DNA of 64,000 nucleotides from the NCBI GenBank assembly GCA_938015525.1, contig CALLPC010000022.1, forward strand, positions 23,856-87,855, written 5' to 3'. Source of the stretch: an uncultured Dehalococcoidia bacterium (GTDB lineage Bacteria; Chloroflexota; Dehalococcoidia; Tepidiformales; Tepidiformaceae). A model generated the notes under the pieces. That model was given only the letters and a program-made list of their open reading frames with translations, had not been told where the DNA came from and searched no databases. Position numbers and translations under genes: made by a program. Shown here piece by piece: positions 19,246-26,724 of the stretch. Position 1 is the stretch's first letter, and every line of letters starts with the position of its first letter.

Positions 19246-19593
19246 ATGGAAACCCGACCCGTCTCCGGCCTCCTCGGGGCCGCTGCCTATCGCCCGTTCC
19301 TCCCCGGCAACGGCTCTCCCGTCGTGCGCCATCCGCCGCCCGTCGCTGATGTCACGGACATCGTCGAAATCTCCCCCGAAGCCCGCCACCTCGCCCGCCT
19401 CCACGCCCAGGAATTCCCCCGCGACGGCTACTGGGACCAGGTCCGCTACGACCCGCCCCATACCGACGACCCCGACTTCCCCTGGGAGGTCACCCACCAG
19501 CAGTGGATGGACCTCATCGACCGCGTCTTCCGCCGCAACCATCCCGGGAATCCTGCCGGCCGGCCAGGCCCTCCCGCCTCACCCGCCCCCTGA
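19246..19593 (+). CDS. Small hypothetical protein with a VEISPEAR motif
   Basis: The 115-residue product begins [19 protein letters not shown] and contains [20 protein letters not shown], then an acidic/aromatic stretch ([19 protein letters not shown]) and a proline-rich tail. The V-x-I-S-x-E-A-R element is a short motif seen in FlgM-like and other small bacterial proteins, but the resemblance is too short to assign a function. Codon choice fits a real + strand gene (C-ending codons throughout). It is divergent from treS and its 3' end overlaps the stop of the convergent SDR gene by 15 bases. Confidence 0.6.
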   Translation: METRPVSGLLGAAAYRPFLPGNGSPVVRHPPPVADVTDIVEISPEARHLARLHAQEFPRDGYWDQVRYDPPHTDDPDFPWEVTHQQWMDLIDRVFRRNHPGNPAGRPGPPASPAP

Positions 19594-20376
19594 AACCCCG
19601 GCGAATAGCGAAAACAGCTCCGGGTACTTCTTCAGGCTCGCGCCGCCATCGATGTAGAGCGTCTGGCCCGTCATCAAGGCCGACACTGGCGACGCCAGGT
19701 ACACCGCCAGCTCCGCCACCTCTTCCGGCTCCCCGGCTCGCCCCAGCGCCGTCTCCGCGATGAACGCAGCCTCCACCCCCGGCACTGCCGTCATCGGCGC
19801 CGTCGCCGGCGTGTGGATGAGCCCCGGCCCGACCGCATTCACCCGGATGCCGTATCGCCCCAGCTCGAGCGCCGCCACCTTCGTCAGCATCGCCACCCCG
19901 GCCTTCGCCGCGCAGTATGCCGCGAACCCCTCCGCCGGCTGGATTGCGTTCAGGCTCGCGACGTTGATGATGCTCCCCCCCTGCCCCTGCGCGATCATCC
20001 GCGCCGCCTCGTGCTTGATGCACAGGAACGTCCCTGTCAGCGAAATCCCCACCACCCGCTCCCACTCCTCCAGCGGGTACGCCTGGATGGGCGAGAACCC
20101 CCCTACCCCGGCATTGTTCACCGCTACGTCCAGCCGCCCGAACCGCCGCACCGCCAGCTCTACCATCCGCTCCACCGCCGCCTCATCCCGCACGTCCACC
20201 TCCGCCCCGTCCACCTGGTTGTGCCCCATCTCACCGATCAGCCGACCGATGCCCTCCCCGTCGATGTCCCCCACCACGACCCGCGCACCTTCCCGCACGA
20301 ATGCCGCGACCACCGCCTTCCCGATCCCCGAAGCGCCGCCCGTCACCACCGCGACCCTCCCATCGAGTGCGCCCAT
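19579..20376 (-). CDS. SDR-family oxidoreductase
   Basis: The 265-residue protein is a classical short-chain dehydrogenase/reductase. It has the NAD(P)-binding GGASGIGKAVV near residue 15, the NNAGVGG element, the catalytic YCAAK pair (Tyr and Lys) preceded by a serine-containing strand (IINVASLN), and a C-terminal LYIDGGAS. The acidic residue after the second strand (VVGDIDG) suggests NAD+ preference. It starts at an ATG after GGAGGGATGAAC. The substrate is unknown. It lies downstream of the dienelactone hydrolase but is separated from it by a strong hairpin. Confidence 0.92.
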   Translation of the reverse strand: MGALDGRVAVVTGGASGIGKAVVAAFVREGARVVVGDIDGEGIGRLIGEMGHNQVDGAEVDVRDEAAVERMVELAVRRFGRLDVAVNNAGVGGFSPIQAYPLEEWERVVGISLTGTFLCIKHEAARMIAQGQGGSIINVASLNAIQPAEGFAAYCAAKAGVAMLTKVAALELGRYGIRVNAVGPGLIHTPATAPMTAVPGVEAAFIAETALGRAGEPEEVAELAVYLASPVSALMTGQTLYIDGGASLKKYPELFSLFAGVSGGG

Positions 20377-20399
20377 CGTTCATCCCTCCATCCACGGCG

Positions 20400-20424
20400 G
20401 GGCCCCGGCACGCCGCCGGGGCCC
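20400..20424 (-). terminator. GC hairpin after the dienelactone hydrolase gene
   Basis: GGGCCCCGGC (20400-20409) and GCCGGGGCCC (20415-20424) form a 10-pair stem with a 5-base loop, 21 bases past the stop codon at 20445. It lacks a U tract, like other hairpins in this window. Confidence 0.55.
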
Positions 20425-20444
20425 TATCCCCTGGTGCGCCGTAC

Positions 20445-21113
20445 TTACAGGTACTTCCGGAACCAGGCCAGCGTCTTTTCCCATGCGTCCTTCGCCGCCG
20501 CCGGGTTGTACTGCGGCTCCGGGTGCTCGTCATTGAAGAACGCGTGCTGCGTCCCCGGGTACGTGATGAACTCGTGCGTAATCCCCCGCTTCTCCAGCTC
20601 CGCTTTGTACGTCGGGATGTTCGGGTTCACGAAATCGTCGTGCTCCGCCCAGATGCCCAGCACCGGCGCCGTCAGGCCGTCCCAGTTGTACTTCACCATC
20701 GGGTGCCCGCCGTAAAAATCCACGCACGCGCCCACGTCACCGTCGTTATTGCAGGCCGCGAACAGCGAGAGCGCCCCACCCATGCAGAACCCCACCGTCC
20801 CCACCGGGCCGCCGGTCAGCTCCTTCAGGTACGTGACCGCCCCCTTCAGGTCCGCCGCTGCCCGCTCGATGTTCAACGCCATCAGCAGTTTGCCCGCCTC
20901 GTCCGGCTCCTTCGTCACCACCCCGTGGTACAGGTCCGGCGCCAGCGCCACGAACCCCTCATTGGCGAACCGGTCCGCAATCCCTTTGATGTTATCGTTC
21001 AGTCCCCACCACTCCTGGATCACCACCACGCCCTTCCCGCTCCCCGAAGCCGGCTTCGCCAGGTAGCCGCTGCACGTCCCGCCGTTCGCTGCGAACGTCA
21101 CCATCTCTCCCAT
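20445..21113 (-). CDS. Dienelactone hydrolase family protein
   Basis: The 222-residue alpha/beta hydrolase starts MGEMVTFAANGGTCSGYLAK, with AAAGGAGTCGAGACCG before the ATG; the frame is open 28 codons further upstream without family similarity. The nucleophile is Cys in GFCMGGALSLF, the Asp is in WAEHDDFVNP and the His in PGTQHAFFNDEHPE, the dienelactone hydrolase triad. GVVVIQEWWGLNDNIKGIADRF is the family's N-terminal signature. These enzymes open lactones in aromatic breakdown, but many members act on other esters. Confidence 0.92.
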   Translation of the reverse strand: MGEMVTFAANGGTCSGYLAKPASGSGKGVVVIQEWWGLNDNIKGIADRFANEGFVALAPDLYHGVVTKEPDEAGKLLMALNIERAAADLKGAVTYLKELTGGPVGTVGFCMGGALSLFAACNNDGDVGACVDFYGGHPMVKYNWDGLTAPVLGIWAEHDDFVNPNIPTYKAELEKRGITHEFITYPGTQHAFFNDEHPEPQYNPAAAKDAWEKTLAWFRKYL

Positions 21114-21165
21114 CGGTCTCGACTCCTTTCCCTGCCGAGGCAGGAACGAATTTCGCCGCGTTAGC

Positions 21166-22332
21166 CTACCCCGTCCCCGTTTCCGCGTCAGCATCAACCA
21201 GCGCCAGCCGGAGCTCCTCCCGCACCCATTCCTCCTCCTCGACCGCGAGCCGCTTCCTGAGCCACCCGCTTACCGCCGCACCCGTCCTCCTCCCCAGCCT
21301 CCCCAGCGCCCACGCCGCATGCCCCCGCACCAGCGCCGAAGCATCATCGAGCGCCCCAACCAGCACCTCCGCGTCCTCCCGCGTCCCGGCATTCCCCAGC
21401 GCGATGCACGCGTTCCGCGCCATCCCCTCCCGCTTCGCCCGCATCAGCGCCGTCCCCCGATAGCGCGCCTCGAACGCCGCCTGGTCCATCTCGATGAACC
21501 CCCGCAGCGCCGGCCACGCCCGGCCAGGGTCAGCCGCCGCCAGCTCCGCGTCCCCTTCCCACCGGCCGGCCCCTACCGGGCACGCATCCAGGCAATCATC
21601 ACATCCGAAGACCCGCGTCCCGATCGCCTGCCGCAGCTCCCGCGGAATCGGCCCCCGCAGCTCAATCGTCAGGTAGCTGATGCACCGCCGCGCATCCACC
21701 ACCCCGCCATCCGCCGAAATCGCCCCCGTCGGGCACGCCACGATGCACCGCCGGCACGCCCCGCACGTCTTCCGCACTGGCGGGTCCGGTTCCAGCTCCA
21801 GCGTCGTCGCGATGACCCCGAGCAGCACCCACGGCCCGAACCCCGGCACCAGCAGCATCGTCGACTTCCCCAGCCACCCCAGCCCCGCCGCCGCCGCATA
21901 CGGCCGCTCCAGCAGCGGCCCGTAGTCCACCGTCGCCCGTGCCTCTGCCCCGAACTCCGCTCGCAGCTGCCGCACCACCTTCCGCAGCCGCGATTCGAAC
22001 ACCCGGTGGTAATCCCGCCCCCGCGCATACCGCGCCACCACCCCACGCCGCACGCCGTCCCCGGGCTTCGGCGGGTCCGGTGCCCGCGCCGGAAGCCCCA
22101 CCACCACCAGGCTCCGCGCCCCCGCCAGGAACCGCCCCGGGTCCGTCGCCCGCTCCAGCCACTCCGTATCCATCCACCCCATCTCCCCCAGCTGCCCCGC
22201 CTCCAGCGCGCGCATCGCCGCCGCCCGCGCACCCTCCGCCCGCACCGCCGCGGCAACTCCCACCAGCGGGAAGCCCGCCTCCCGGCAGAGCGCCTTCACC
22301 CGTCCGGTCAGCTCCCCGTGCATCTCATCCAT
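21166..22332 (-). CDS. queG: Epoxyqueuosine reductase (cobalamin- and Fe-S-dependent)
   Basis: The 388-residue protein catalyses the last step of queuosine synthesis, reducing epoxyqueuosine in tRNA. It has the N-terminal cobalamin-binding half (GLGWLGKSTMLLVPGFGPWV), two [4Fe-4S] motifs (TCGACRRCIVACPTGAI and FGCDDCLDACPVG), and a C-terminal HEAT-like segment (LVGALDDASALVRGHAAWAL) that contacts tRNA. The ATG at 22332 was chosen because family similarity starts here; another in-frame ATG lies 9 bases downstream and AGGAG is equally placed for it. Other queuosine genes are absent. The divergent neighbour has a probable cobalamin riboswitch. Confidence 0.92.
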   Translation of the reverse strand: MDEMHGELTGRVKALCREAGFPLVGVAAAVRAEGARAAAMRALEAGQLGEMGWMDTEWLERATDPGRFLAGARSLVVVGLPARAPDPPKPGDGVRRGVVARYARGRDYHRVFESRLRKVVRQLRAEFGAEARATVDYGPLLERPYAAAAGLGWLGKSTMLLVPGFGPWVLLGVIATTLELEPDPPVRKTCGACRRCIVACPTGAISADGGVVDARRCISYLTIELRGPIPRELRQAIGTRVFGCDDCLDACPVGAGRWEGDAELAAADPGRAWPALRGFIEMDQAAFEARYRGTALMRAKREGMARNACIALGNAGTREDAEVLVGALDDASALVRGHAAWALGRLGRRTGAAVSGWLRKRLAVEEEEWVREELRLALVDADAETGTG

Positions 22333-22361
22333 TCTCCTCGGTCCGCCCGCAAAACGCCCCG

Positions 22362-22391
22362 TTGACATGTCGTCTAACGATCGTCTAGCTT
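22362..22391 (+). promoter_or_regulatory. Promoter of the SufR-like gene with a helical-phase repeat
   Basis: TTGACA (22362-22367) is a perfect -35 and TAGCTT (22386-22391), 18 bases on, is a weak -10; the predicted start point just precedes the riboswitch. TCGTCTA occurs twice (22370-22376 and 22381-22387), 11 bases apart, between the boxes. This is one helical turn and suggests a repressor or autoregulatory site. Confidence 0.5.
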
Positions 22392-22395
22392 GATT

Positions 22396-22500
22396 GGGAA
22401 CGCTACACAGCACGGGGGCAGCTCCGGATTTCGCGCTGTCCCGGTAGCCAAACCCCAGCCAGACGCCTGCCGGGGGGTGCGGCCCTTCCCTCATACCCCC
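22396..22500 (+). promoter_or_regulatory. Probable cobalamin riboswitch
   Basis: The leader contains AGCCAGACGCCTGCC (22457-22471), close to the conserved B12 box AGCCAGGAGACCTGCC. It is preceded at the expected distance by CGCTGTCCCGGTAGCC (22433-22448), corresponding to the core GCTGTCCCGCAACTG segment, by GGCAGCTCCGG (22418-22426) and by GGGAA (22396-22400). A GGGGGT/ACCCCC hairpin (22473-22478 with 22495-22500) follows and could be the expression platform. It faces the SufR-like gene. The match is by eye and some conserved positions differ. Confidence 0.65.
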
Positions 22501-22524
22501 GAGCTCAACCAAACTTCCCCCACC

Positions 22525-23184
22525 ATGCCGCCCATCTCCCCTCTCCATCTCCTCGACCCCACCCGCCGGGCCATCCTCGTCGCCCTCCGCCGCCTCGGTG
22601 GAGCCACCGTCGAGGAGGTCGCCGCGCACTGCTTCCTTTCCGTCGGCGCCGCCCGTCAGCACCTCCAGTCCCTCGAGGACCAGGGCCTCGTCGCTCACGA
22701 ACCCCTCCGCCAGGGGCCCGGCCGTCCCCGCCACCGCTACACCGTCACGCCGCAGGGCGAATCCCTCTTCCCCCGGCTCGACCACGAAGCCCTCGCCAAC
22801 CTCCTGGCTGCTCTTGAGGCCGAACCTCCCGAACTCCGCGAGCGCCTCATCGAGCACCTCGTCACGACCACCATCGACCAGTACCGCGCCGAGTTCGAAC
22901 GCGGCGCCCGGGTCTCCCCCGCCCGCGGCGTCGTCGAGGTCATGGACCGCGCCGGCTACCTCCCCGAACTCCGCGAGACCCCCGAAGGCGTCGCCCTCAC
23001 CCTCCACCACTGCCCCCTCGCTGAACCCGTCCGCCGCGCCCGCCTCCTTTGTGAAGCCGAGGCCCGCTGCCTCGCCGCCGCCTTCAAGACCGCCAGGGTC
23101 TCCCGCATCGCCTTCCGCCCTGAAGGCGACCCCACCTGCGCCTACCTGTTCGAGCTCAGGGAGTTCCCGCCCGGCGACGGCTGA
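22525..23184 (+). CDS. SufR-like winged-helix regulator with cysteine-rich C-terminus
   Basis: The 219-residue protein has an N-terminal winged helix (LLDPTRRAILVALRRLGG; ATVEEVAAHCFLSVGAARQH as recognition region; RPRHRYTVTPQGESLFPR as wing). The C-terminal half carries cysteines in HHCPLAEPVRRARLLCEAEARC and DPTCAY, the layout of SufR-type sensors that ligate an Fe-S cluster. It probably responds to iron-sulfur or redox status. The ATG at 22525 lacks a Shine-Dalgarno sequence; an in-frame GTG at 22477 lies inside the riboswitch and is less likely. The cobalamin riboswitch suggests B12-dependent expression. Confidence 0.82.
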   Translation: MPPISPLHLLDPTRRAILVALRRLGGATVEEVAAHCFLSVGAARQHLQSLEDQGLVAHEPLRQGPGRPRHRYTVTPQGESLFPRLDHEALANLLAALEAEPPELRERLIEHLVTTTIDQYRAEFERGARVSPARGVVEVMDRAGYLPELRETPEGVALTLHHCPLAEPVRRARLLCEAEARCLAAAFKTARVSRIAFRPEGDPTCAYLFELREFPPGDG

Positions 23185-23189
23185 CGCGC

Positions 23190-23208
23190 GCGGCCGGGCC
23201 CCGGCCGC
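23190..23208. terminator. GC hairpin between convergent genes
   Basis: GCGGCCGGG (23190-23198) and CCCGGCCGC (23200-23208) are perfectly complementary. They lie in the 62-base gap between the SufR-like gene and the convergent acyl-CoA dehydrogenase, and can serve either strand. No U tract. Confidence 0.5.
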
Positions 23209-23246
23209 CCCCGGCCGGGACCCGCGGCCGACGTACAGACTTCCCC

Positions 23247-24467
23247 CTACGCCACCCCGAAATCCCAGCTCGCCCCGTCGTGGTACACCTTCAGCACGTT
23301 CTTCGCGATGAGGATCCGGTGCACCTCGTCCGGGCCATCCGCAATCCGCAGCGTTCGGGCGCCCGTATACATCCCGGCCAGCGGCGTATCCCCGCTCACC
23401 CCCATCGCCCCGTGCACCTGGATCGCCCGGTCCACCACCCGCTCATGCGCCGCCGGGACGTACACCTTCAGCGCCGAGATCAGCGTTCGCGGGTCCAGCC
23501 CGCTGTCGATCACCTCCGCCGTGTGAATCGTCATCAGCCGCGCCGTCACGATATCGATGTACGAATCCGCGATGAACCCCTGGATGAACTGCTTCGTCTC
23601 CAGCTTCCCACCCCGAACCTCGCGCTCCATCGACCGCCGCACCATCAGGTCGAACGCCCGCCACATCTGCCCCACGCTGTTCATGCAGTGGAAGACCCGC
23701 CCTGCCCCGAGCCGGTCCTGCGCCGCCTGGTGCCCGCTTCCTGTTCGCCCCAGCTGATTCGTGACCGGCACCCGCACGTTCCGGTACTCCACCTCGCAGT
23801 GGTTCGATTCGATCCCCCACACCTTGATCTTCCGCACGATGCGGAACCCTGGCGTGTCCGTCGGCACGATGATCTGCGTCATCTTCTCCTTCTGGCCGCC
23901 CGCACCGTCCGGCTCCTCCGTCCGGCACATCACGATCGCGAACGCCGCCCCGTCCGCACCCGTCGTAAACCACTTCCGCCCGTTGATGACCCACTCATCC
24001 CCGTCCCGCACCGCCCGCGTCTGAATCGCGTACGGGTCGGAACCCGGCGCGTCCGGCTCCGTCATCGAGAAGCAGGACCGGATCTCCCCCCGGATGAGCG
24101 GCTCCAGCCACTTCTTCTTCTGCTCCTCCGTCCCGTACTTCAGCAGGATCGTCTGGTTCCCCGAGTCCGGCGCCACCACCCCGAACAGCGGGTTGGAATA
24201 CGGGCTCCATGCCAGGATTTCGTTCATGTACGCATGCTTCATGAACCCGATCCCCATCCCGCCGTACTCCTTCGGCAGGTGGGGCGCCCACAGACCGGCA
24301 GCCTTCACGTGCTCCTGGATCTCGTGCCGGAGCCGCTGGGTCTCCGGGTCCCGGTAATCCCCCAGCCGCTCCTCATTCGGGATGATGTACCGGTTGACGA
24401 TGTTCGCCGTTGCTTCCCGAATGCGATTCGTCTCCGGGTCTAGCGTCGGCACTGGCGAAACCTGCAT
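23247..24467 (-). CDS. Acyl-CoA dehydrogenase family protein
   Basis: The 406-residue protein has the complete family layout: N-terminal helices (KAAGLWAPHLPKEYGGMGIG), the middle beta domain (CFSMTEPDAPGSDPYAIQT, then WVINGRKWFTTGADGAAFA), and the C-terminal helical domain ending QVHGAMGVSGDTPLAGMYTG and RIADGPDEVHR. It oxidises an acyl-CoA with FAD. The sequence resembles the ACAD10/11- and CaiA-like subgroup, where the substrate is often not a plain fatty acyl chain. It starts MQVSPVPTLDPETNRI after GGAGGAG. No beta-oxidation genes are adjacent. Confidence 0.92.
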   Translation of the reverse strand: MQVSPVPTLDPETNRIREATANIVNRYIIPNEERLGDYRDPETQRLRHEIQEHVKAAGLWAPHLPKEYGGMGIGFMKHAYMNEILAWSPYSNPLFGVVAPDSGNQTILLKYGTEEQKKKWLEPLIRGEIRSCFSMTEPDAPGSDPYAIQTRAVRDGDEWVINGRKWFTTGADGAAFAIVMCRTEEPDGAGGQKEKMTQIIVPTDTPGFRIVRKIKVWGIESNHCEVEYRNVRVPVTNQLGRTGSGHQAAQDRLGAGRVFHCMNSVGQMWRAFDLMVRRSMEREVRGGKLETKQFIQGFIADSYIDIVTARLMTIHTAEVIDSGLDPRTLISALKVYVPAAHERVVDRAIQVHGAMGVSGDTPLAGMYTGARTLRIADGPDEVHRILIAKNVLKVYHDGASWDFGVA

Positions 24468-24499
24468 GGCACGACTCCTCCATCAGCTGCGATGCCCGC

Positions 24500-24505
24500 A
24501 GTCTA
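24500..24505 (-). promoter_or_regulatory. -10 hexamer TAGACT for the acyl-CoA dehydrogenase
   Basis: TAGACT on the minus strand lies 32 bases before the ATG at 24467, leaving room for a short leader with GGAGGAG. It is the third copy of this hexamer upstream of a minus-strand gene in the window. Confidence 0.35.
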
Positions 24506-24584
24506 CCCCCATCCGCCTGCCCCGCGCCGGCCACTCGGCCCGGAAACCGGCCCCGCCCGGCCCGGTTAGCGCCTGCGCCCTGCC

Positions 24585-25046
24585 CTACGTGATGGGCCAG
24601 CGCGCGCTCGCCTCGTACGCATGCGCAATCGGGTGGTGAATCCAGACCTGCGCCACCAGCTCCGCCTTCTCCATCTCGTACCCGCCCAGCTTCACCACCG
24701 TCGCCAGGTCCGCCTCGTCCAGCGTCTCCACGAACCGCGCCGATTCCTCCTGCCCGTCCAGGATGGCCTGGATGACCTCCTCGCGGCTCCTGTCCTTCAG
24801 CGCCGCAATCGCGGCCGCGTTATTCTGCGCAGCAGCCTGCGCGGTCACCCCATCGAGGACCCCGGCCCCGAGCAGCGGATACAGCCGCGGCGCTGCCCCG
24901 GCTACCGCCGCGATGTGCCGGAACGCATCCCCGCTCGTCCACTGGTGCCCCAGCTGGTAATCCCAGTCCTTCGTCCGCTCCGCAGCTGCGGCCGCTCTCC
25001 TCCCCGCGAACCGGATCCCCTCGACGAGCTCCTGCTTCGAAATCAC
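24585..25046 (-). CDS. DinB-like / mycothiol-dependent isomerase N-terminal-fold protein
   Basis: The 153-residue helical protein starts at a GTG after GGAGGTG. It contains the DinB-superfamily pattern: an N-terminal helix (ISKQELVEGIRFAGRRAAAA), W-T-x-G-D-A-F-R-H-I-A-A-V with a metal-binding-type His, and a late helix ELVAQVWIHHPIAHAYEASA with further His residues. Family members are metal-dependent thiol S-transferases or small unknown enzymes. Specific function is unknown. Confidence 0.72.
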   Translation of the reverse strand: MISKQELVEGIRFAGRRAAAAAERTKDWDYQLGHQWTSGDAFRHIAAVAGAAPRLYPLLGAGVLDGVTAQAAAQNNAAAIAALKDRSREEVIQAILDGQEESARFVETLDEADLATVVKLGGYEMEKAELVAQVWIHHPIAHAYEASARWPIT

Positions 25047-25119
25047 ACCTGCACCTCCAAACCGTCGATTTGCCAGTCATCGTCGCCAGGCGGCCAGCCG
25101 CGCCGGCCGACAGCCTCGC

Positions 25120-25962
25120 CTAGTCGAAGCTTTCATCCTCCGGCTCGATGTCGACGTCCGGCGTCGCCTCGATATCGTCTCCGCCCGTCTCGCTCCAGCC
25201 CTCCGCAGGCTCCTCTTCCAGCTCCTCTTCTTCGTCGTATCCCCACTCCTCTTCCTCTTCCCGGTGCAGCAGCCCCCGGCGCGTGTACGCACGAATATCC
25301 GAGATCCGCGGTTGCGGGAAACTTACCTTGTCAATCATCGACGGGTGCTTGAACGTCTCCCGCAAAATCACCTTCGGGTGCTCCCCCGTGCTCACCATCG
25401 CCGCGCTGTACCGGTTCCCGGCGTTCATCATCCGCGCCAGCCGCAGCCCAATCCGCGGCTCGATCATCCCCACGTATTCGCCCCGCACGGTCAGCACGTT
25501 GACGGCATTCCCCTGCACGTCGAGCTGCACGATGTCGCCGGCATCCAGCACAGCCGCCACCTTCGGGTCCACCGCCTGGAGCGTTGCCACCGCCGCGCTC
25601 CCCGTCTCCTCCACGAACAGCCGCGTATCCACCTGCGTCGGCGGCGCGCTCACCGGCGCATCCCGGAGCGCCGCCAGCCGGTCGATGTTCCGCCGCGCAA
25701 TCTGGTTCGTCGGGTCGAGGTCCAGCGCCTTCTGATAGGCGTCGAGCGCCTCCTGCACCTGCCCCAGCTCGCTCAGCGCCTTCCCCAGCCGGTTATAGCC
25801 CTCTGCCTCGTTCGCAAAGAGCCGCGTATACTCACGGTTCACCTGGACGGCCTCCTGCCACCGCCCGCTCACCGCCAGCTTGACCGCCTGCTCCGTAAGC
25901 TGCTTTTTCAGCTTCGCCCGCTCCTCGGGCGCCATCTCGTCGAGGTTCGTGTCGTTCGTCAT
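25120..25962 (-). CDS. TPR-repeat protein with acidic C-terminal tail
   Basis: The 280-residue protein starts MTNDTNLDEMAPEERAKLKK. Two to three tetratricopeptide repeats occupy about residues 25-105 (SGRWQEAVQVNREYTRLFAN, then AEGYNRLGKALSELGQVQEA and DAYQKALDLDPTNQIARRN). A middle domain of about 90 residues (VLDAGDIVQLDVQGNAVNVL; GMIEPRIGLRLARMMNAGNR) is not one I recognise. The last 50 residues are highly acidic (EEEEEWGYDEEEELEEE). It is probably a cytoplasmic adaptor. Confidence 0.82.
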   Translation of the reverse strand: MTNDTNLDEMAPEERAKLKKQLTEQAVKLAVSGRWQEAVQVNREYTRLFANEAEGYNRLGKALSELGQVQEALDAYQKALDLDPTNQIARRNIDRLAALRDAPVSAPPTQVDTRLFVEETGSAAVATLQAVDPKVAAVLDAGDIVQLDVQGNAVNVLTVRGEYVGMIEPRIGLRLARMMNAGNRYSAAMVSTGEHPKVILRETFKHPSMIDKVSFPQPRISDIRAYTRRGLLHREEEEEWGYDEEEELEEEPAEGWSETGGDDIEATPDVDIEPEDESFD

Positions 25963-26053
25963 CTTCCGTCGCTTTCTACCCGCCCGGCGAAGCGGAAAGG
26001 ATACGGCTACCGCCCCGCTCGAGCAATCCAGGGCGCCCCGTCGCCAGTCGCCG

Positions 26054-26059
26054 TACCAT
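26054..26059 (+). promoter_or_regulatory. -10 hexamer TACCAT before the cysteine-cluster gene
   Basis: TACCAT (4 of 6 matches) ends 8 bases before the ATG at 26068, so transcription would begin at or next to the start codon. No -35 is evident. Confidence 0.35.
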
Positions 26060-26067
26060 CCCTAATC

Positions 26068-26664
26068 ATGCCCTCCGCTGGCTCGATGACAGATGCCGAC
26101 CCCTTCGCGCTCGCCGCACGCATGGCGCTCGCCTGGGAAGCCGCAGCCGCCCGATTCGGCGCCTACCACCTCATCCTCCCCGGCTCCCGGGCTTTTGTCT
26201 GCAAGACCGATGACTGCGAAGCCGCCTGCTGCCGCGTCTTCTCCGTCGCCATGCACGACCGCGACGTCGCGCGCTTCGCCCGGGTCTCCGGCCTCCAGCC
26301 TGTCCAGTTCCTCGAACTCGAAAACGGGGAGCCCATCCGTCTCCCCCTCGCCCAGCCCTACCTCCTCGCCCGCGACGAAGGCCGCTGTCGATTCCTCCGG
26401 CCCCGCCACCGCTGCGGCGCCTACGAAGCCCGCCCGACCGCCTGCCGCCTCTACCCCCACTTCGTCGTCTACTGGAACCTCGAAACTGCCCGGCCCGTCT
26501 ACGCCGACCCCCCGCCGCTGACCGCGGCCGCAGCGGGCGGCCCCATCGTTCCCCTCCTCCTCGGCCACGACCAGTGCCCCGGCTTCACCGGTCCGCCCCT
26601 CGCCCCCGCCGAATGGCTTGCGCTCCTCGAGGAAACCGACCACCTCCAGCGCAACCTCGCGTGA
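26068..26664 (+). CDS. YkgJ-family cysteine cluster protein
   Basis: The 198-residue protein carries the CxCC(N)-type cysteine cluster of the YkgJ/zinc- or iron-chelating family: CKTDDCEAACCRVF near residue 45, then GRCRFL, RCGAYEARPTACRLYP and a late DQCPGF. These bind a metal, probably an Fe-S cluster, and are of uncertain function. Two in-frame ATGs are possible, 26068 and 26086. The first is taken because a TACCAT hexamer lies 8 bases before it, consistent with a leaderless message. Confidence 0.82.
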   Translation: MPSAGSMTDADPFALAARMALAWEAAAARFGAYHLILPGSRAFVCKTDDCEAACCRVFSVAMHDRDVARFARVSGLQPVQFLELENGEPIRLPLAQPYLLARDEGRCRFLRPRHRCGAYEARPTACRLYPHFVVYWNLETARPVYADPPPLTAAAAGGPIVPLLLGHDQCPGFTGPPLAPAEWLALLEETDHLQRNLA

Positions 26665-26724
26665 ACCCGCTCCTGTCCCCTCCCGCCTCCCTGCCCTACG
26701 CTCAAAGGTGAGCACCCCGCGCCC

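Noticed and set aside
17743..19593. 616-codon + strand open frame opposite treS
   Set aside because: It is low-complexity Arg/Pro/His sequence antisense to the conserved trehalose synthase-maltokinase. Only its last 115 codons, from the ATG at 19246, look like a protein, and that part is annotated separately.
23801..23815. GGTTCGATTCGATCC resembling a tRNA T arm
   Set aside because: It lies in the acyl-CoA dehydrogenase coding sequence, with no acceptor stem or CCA in range.
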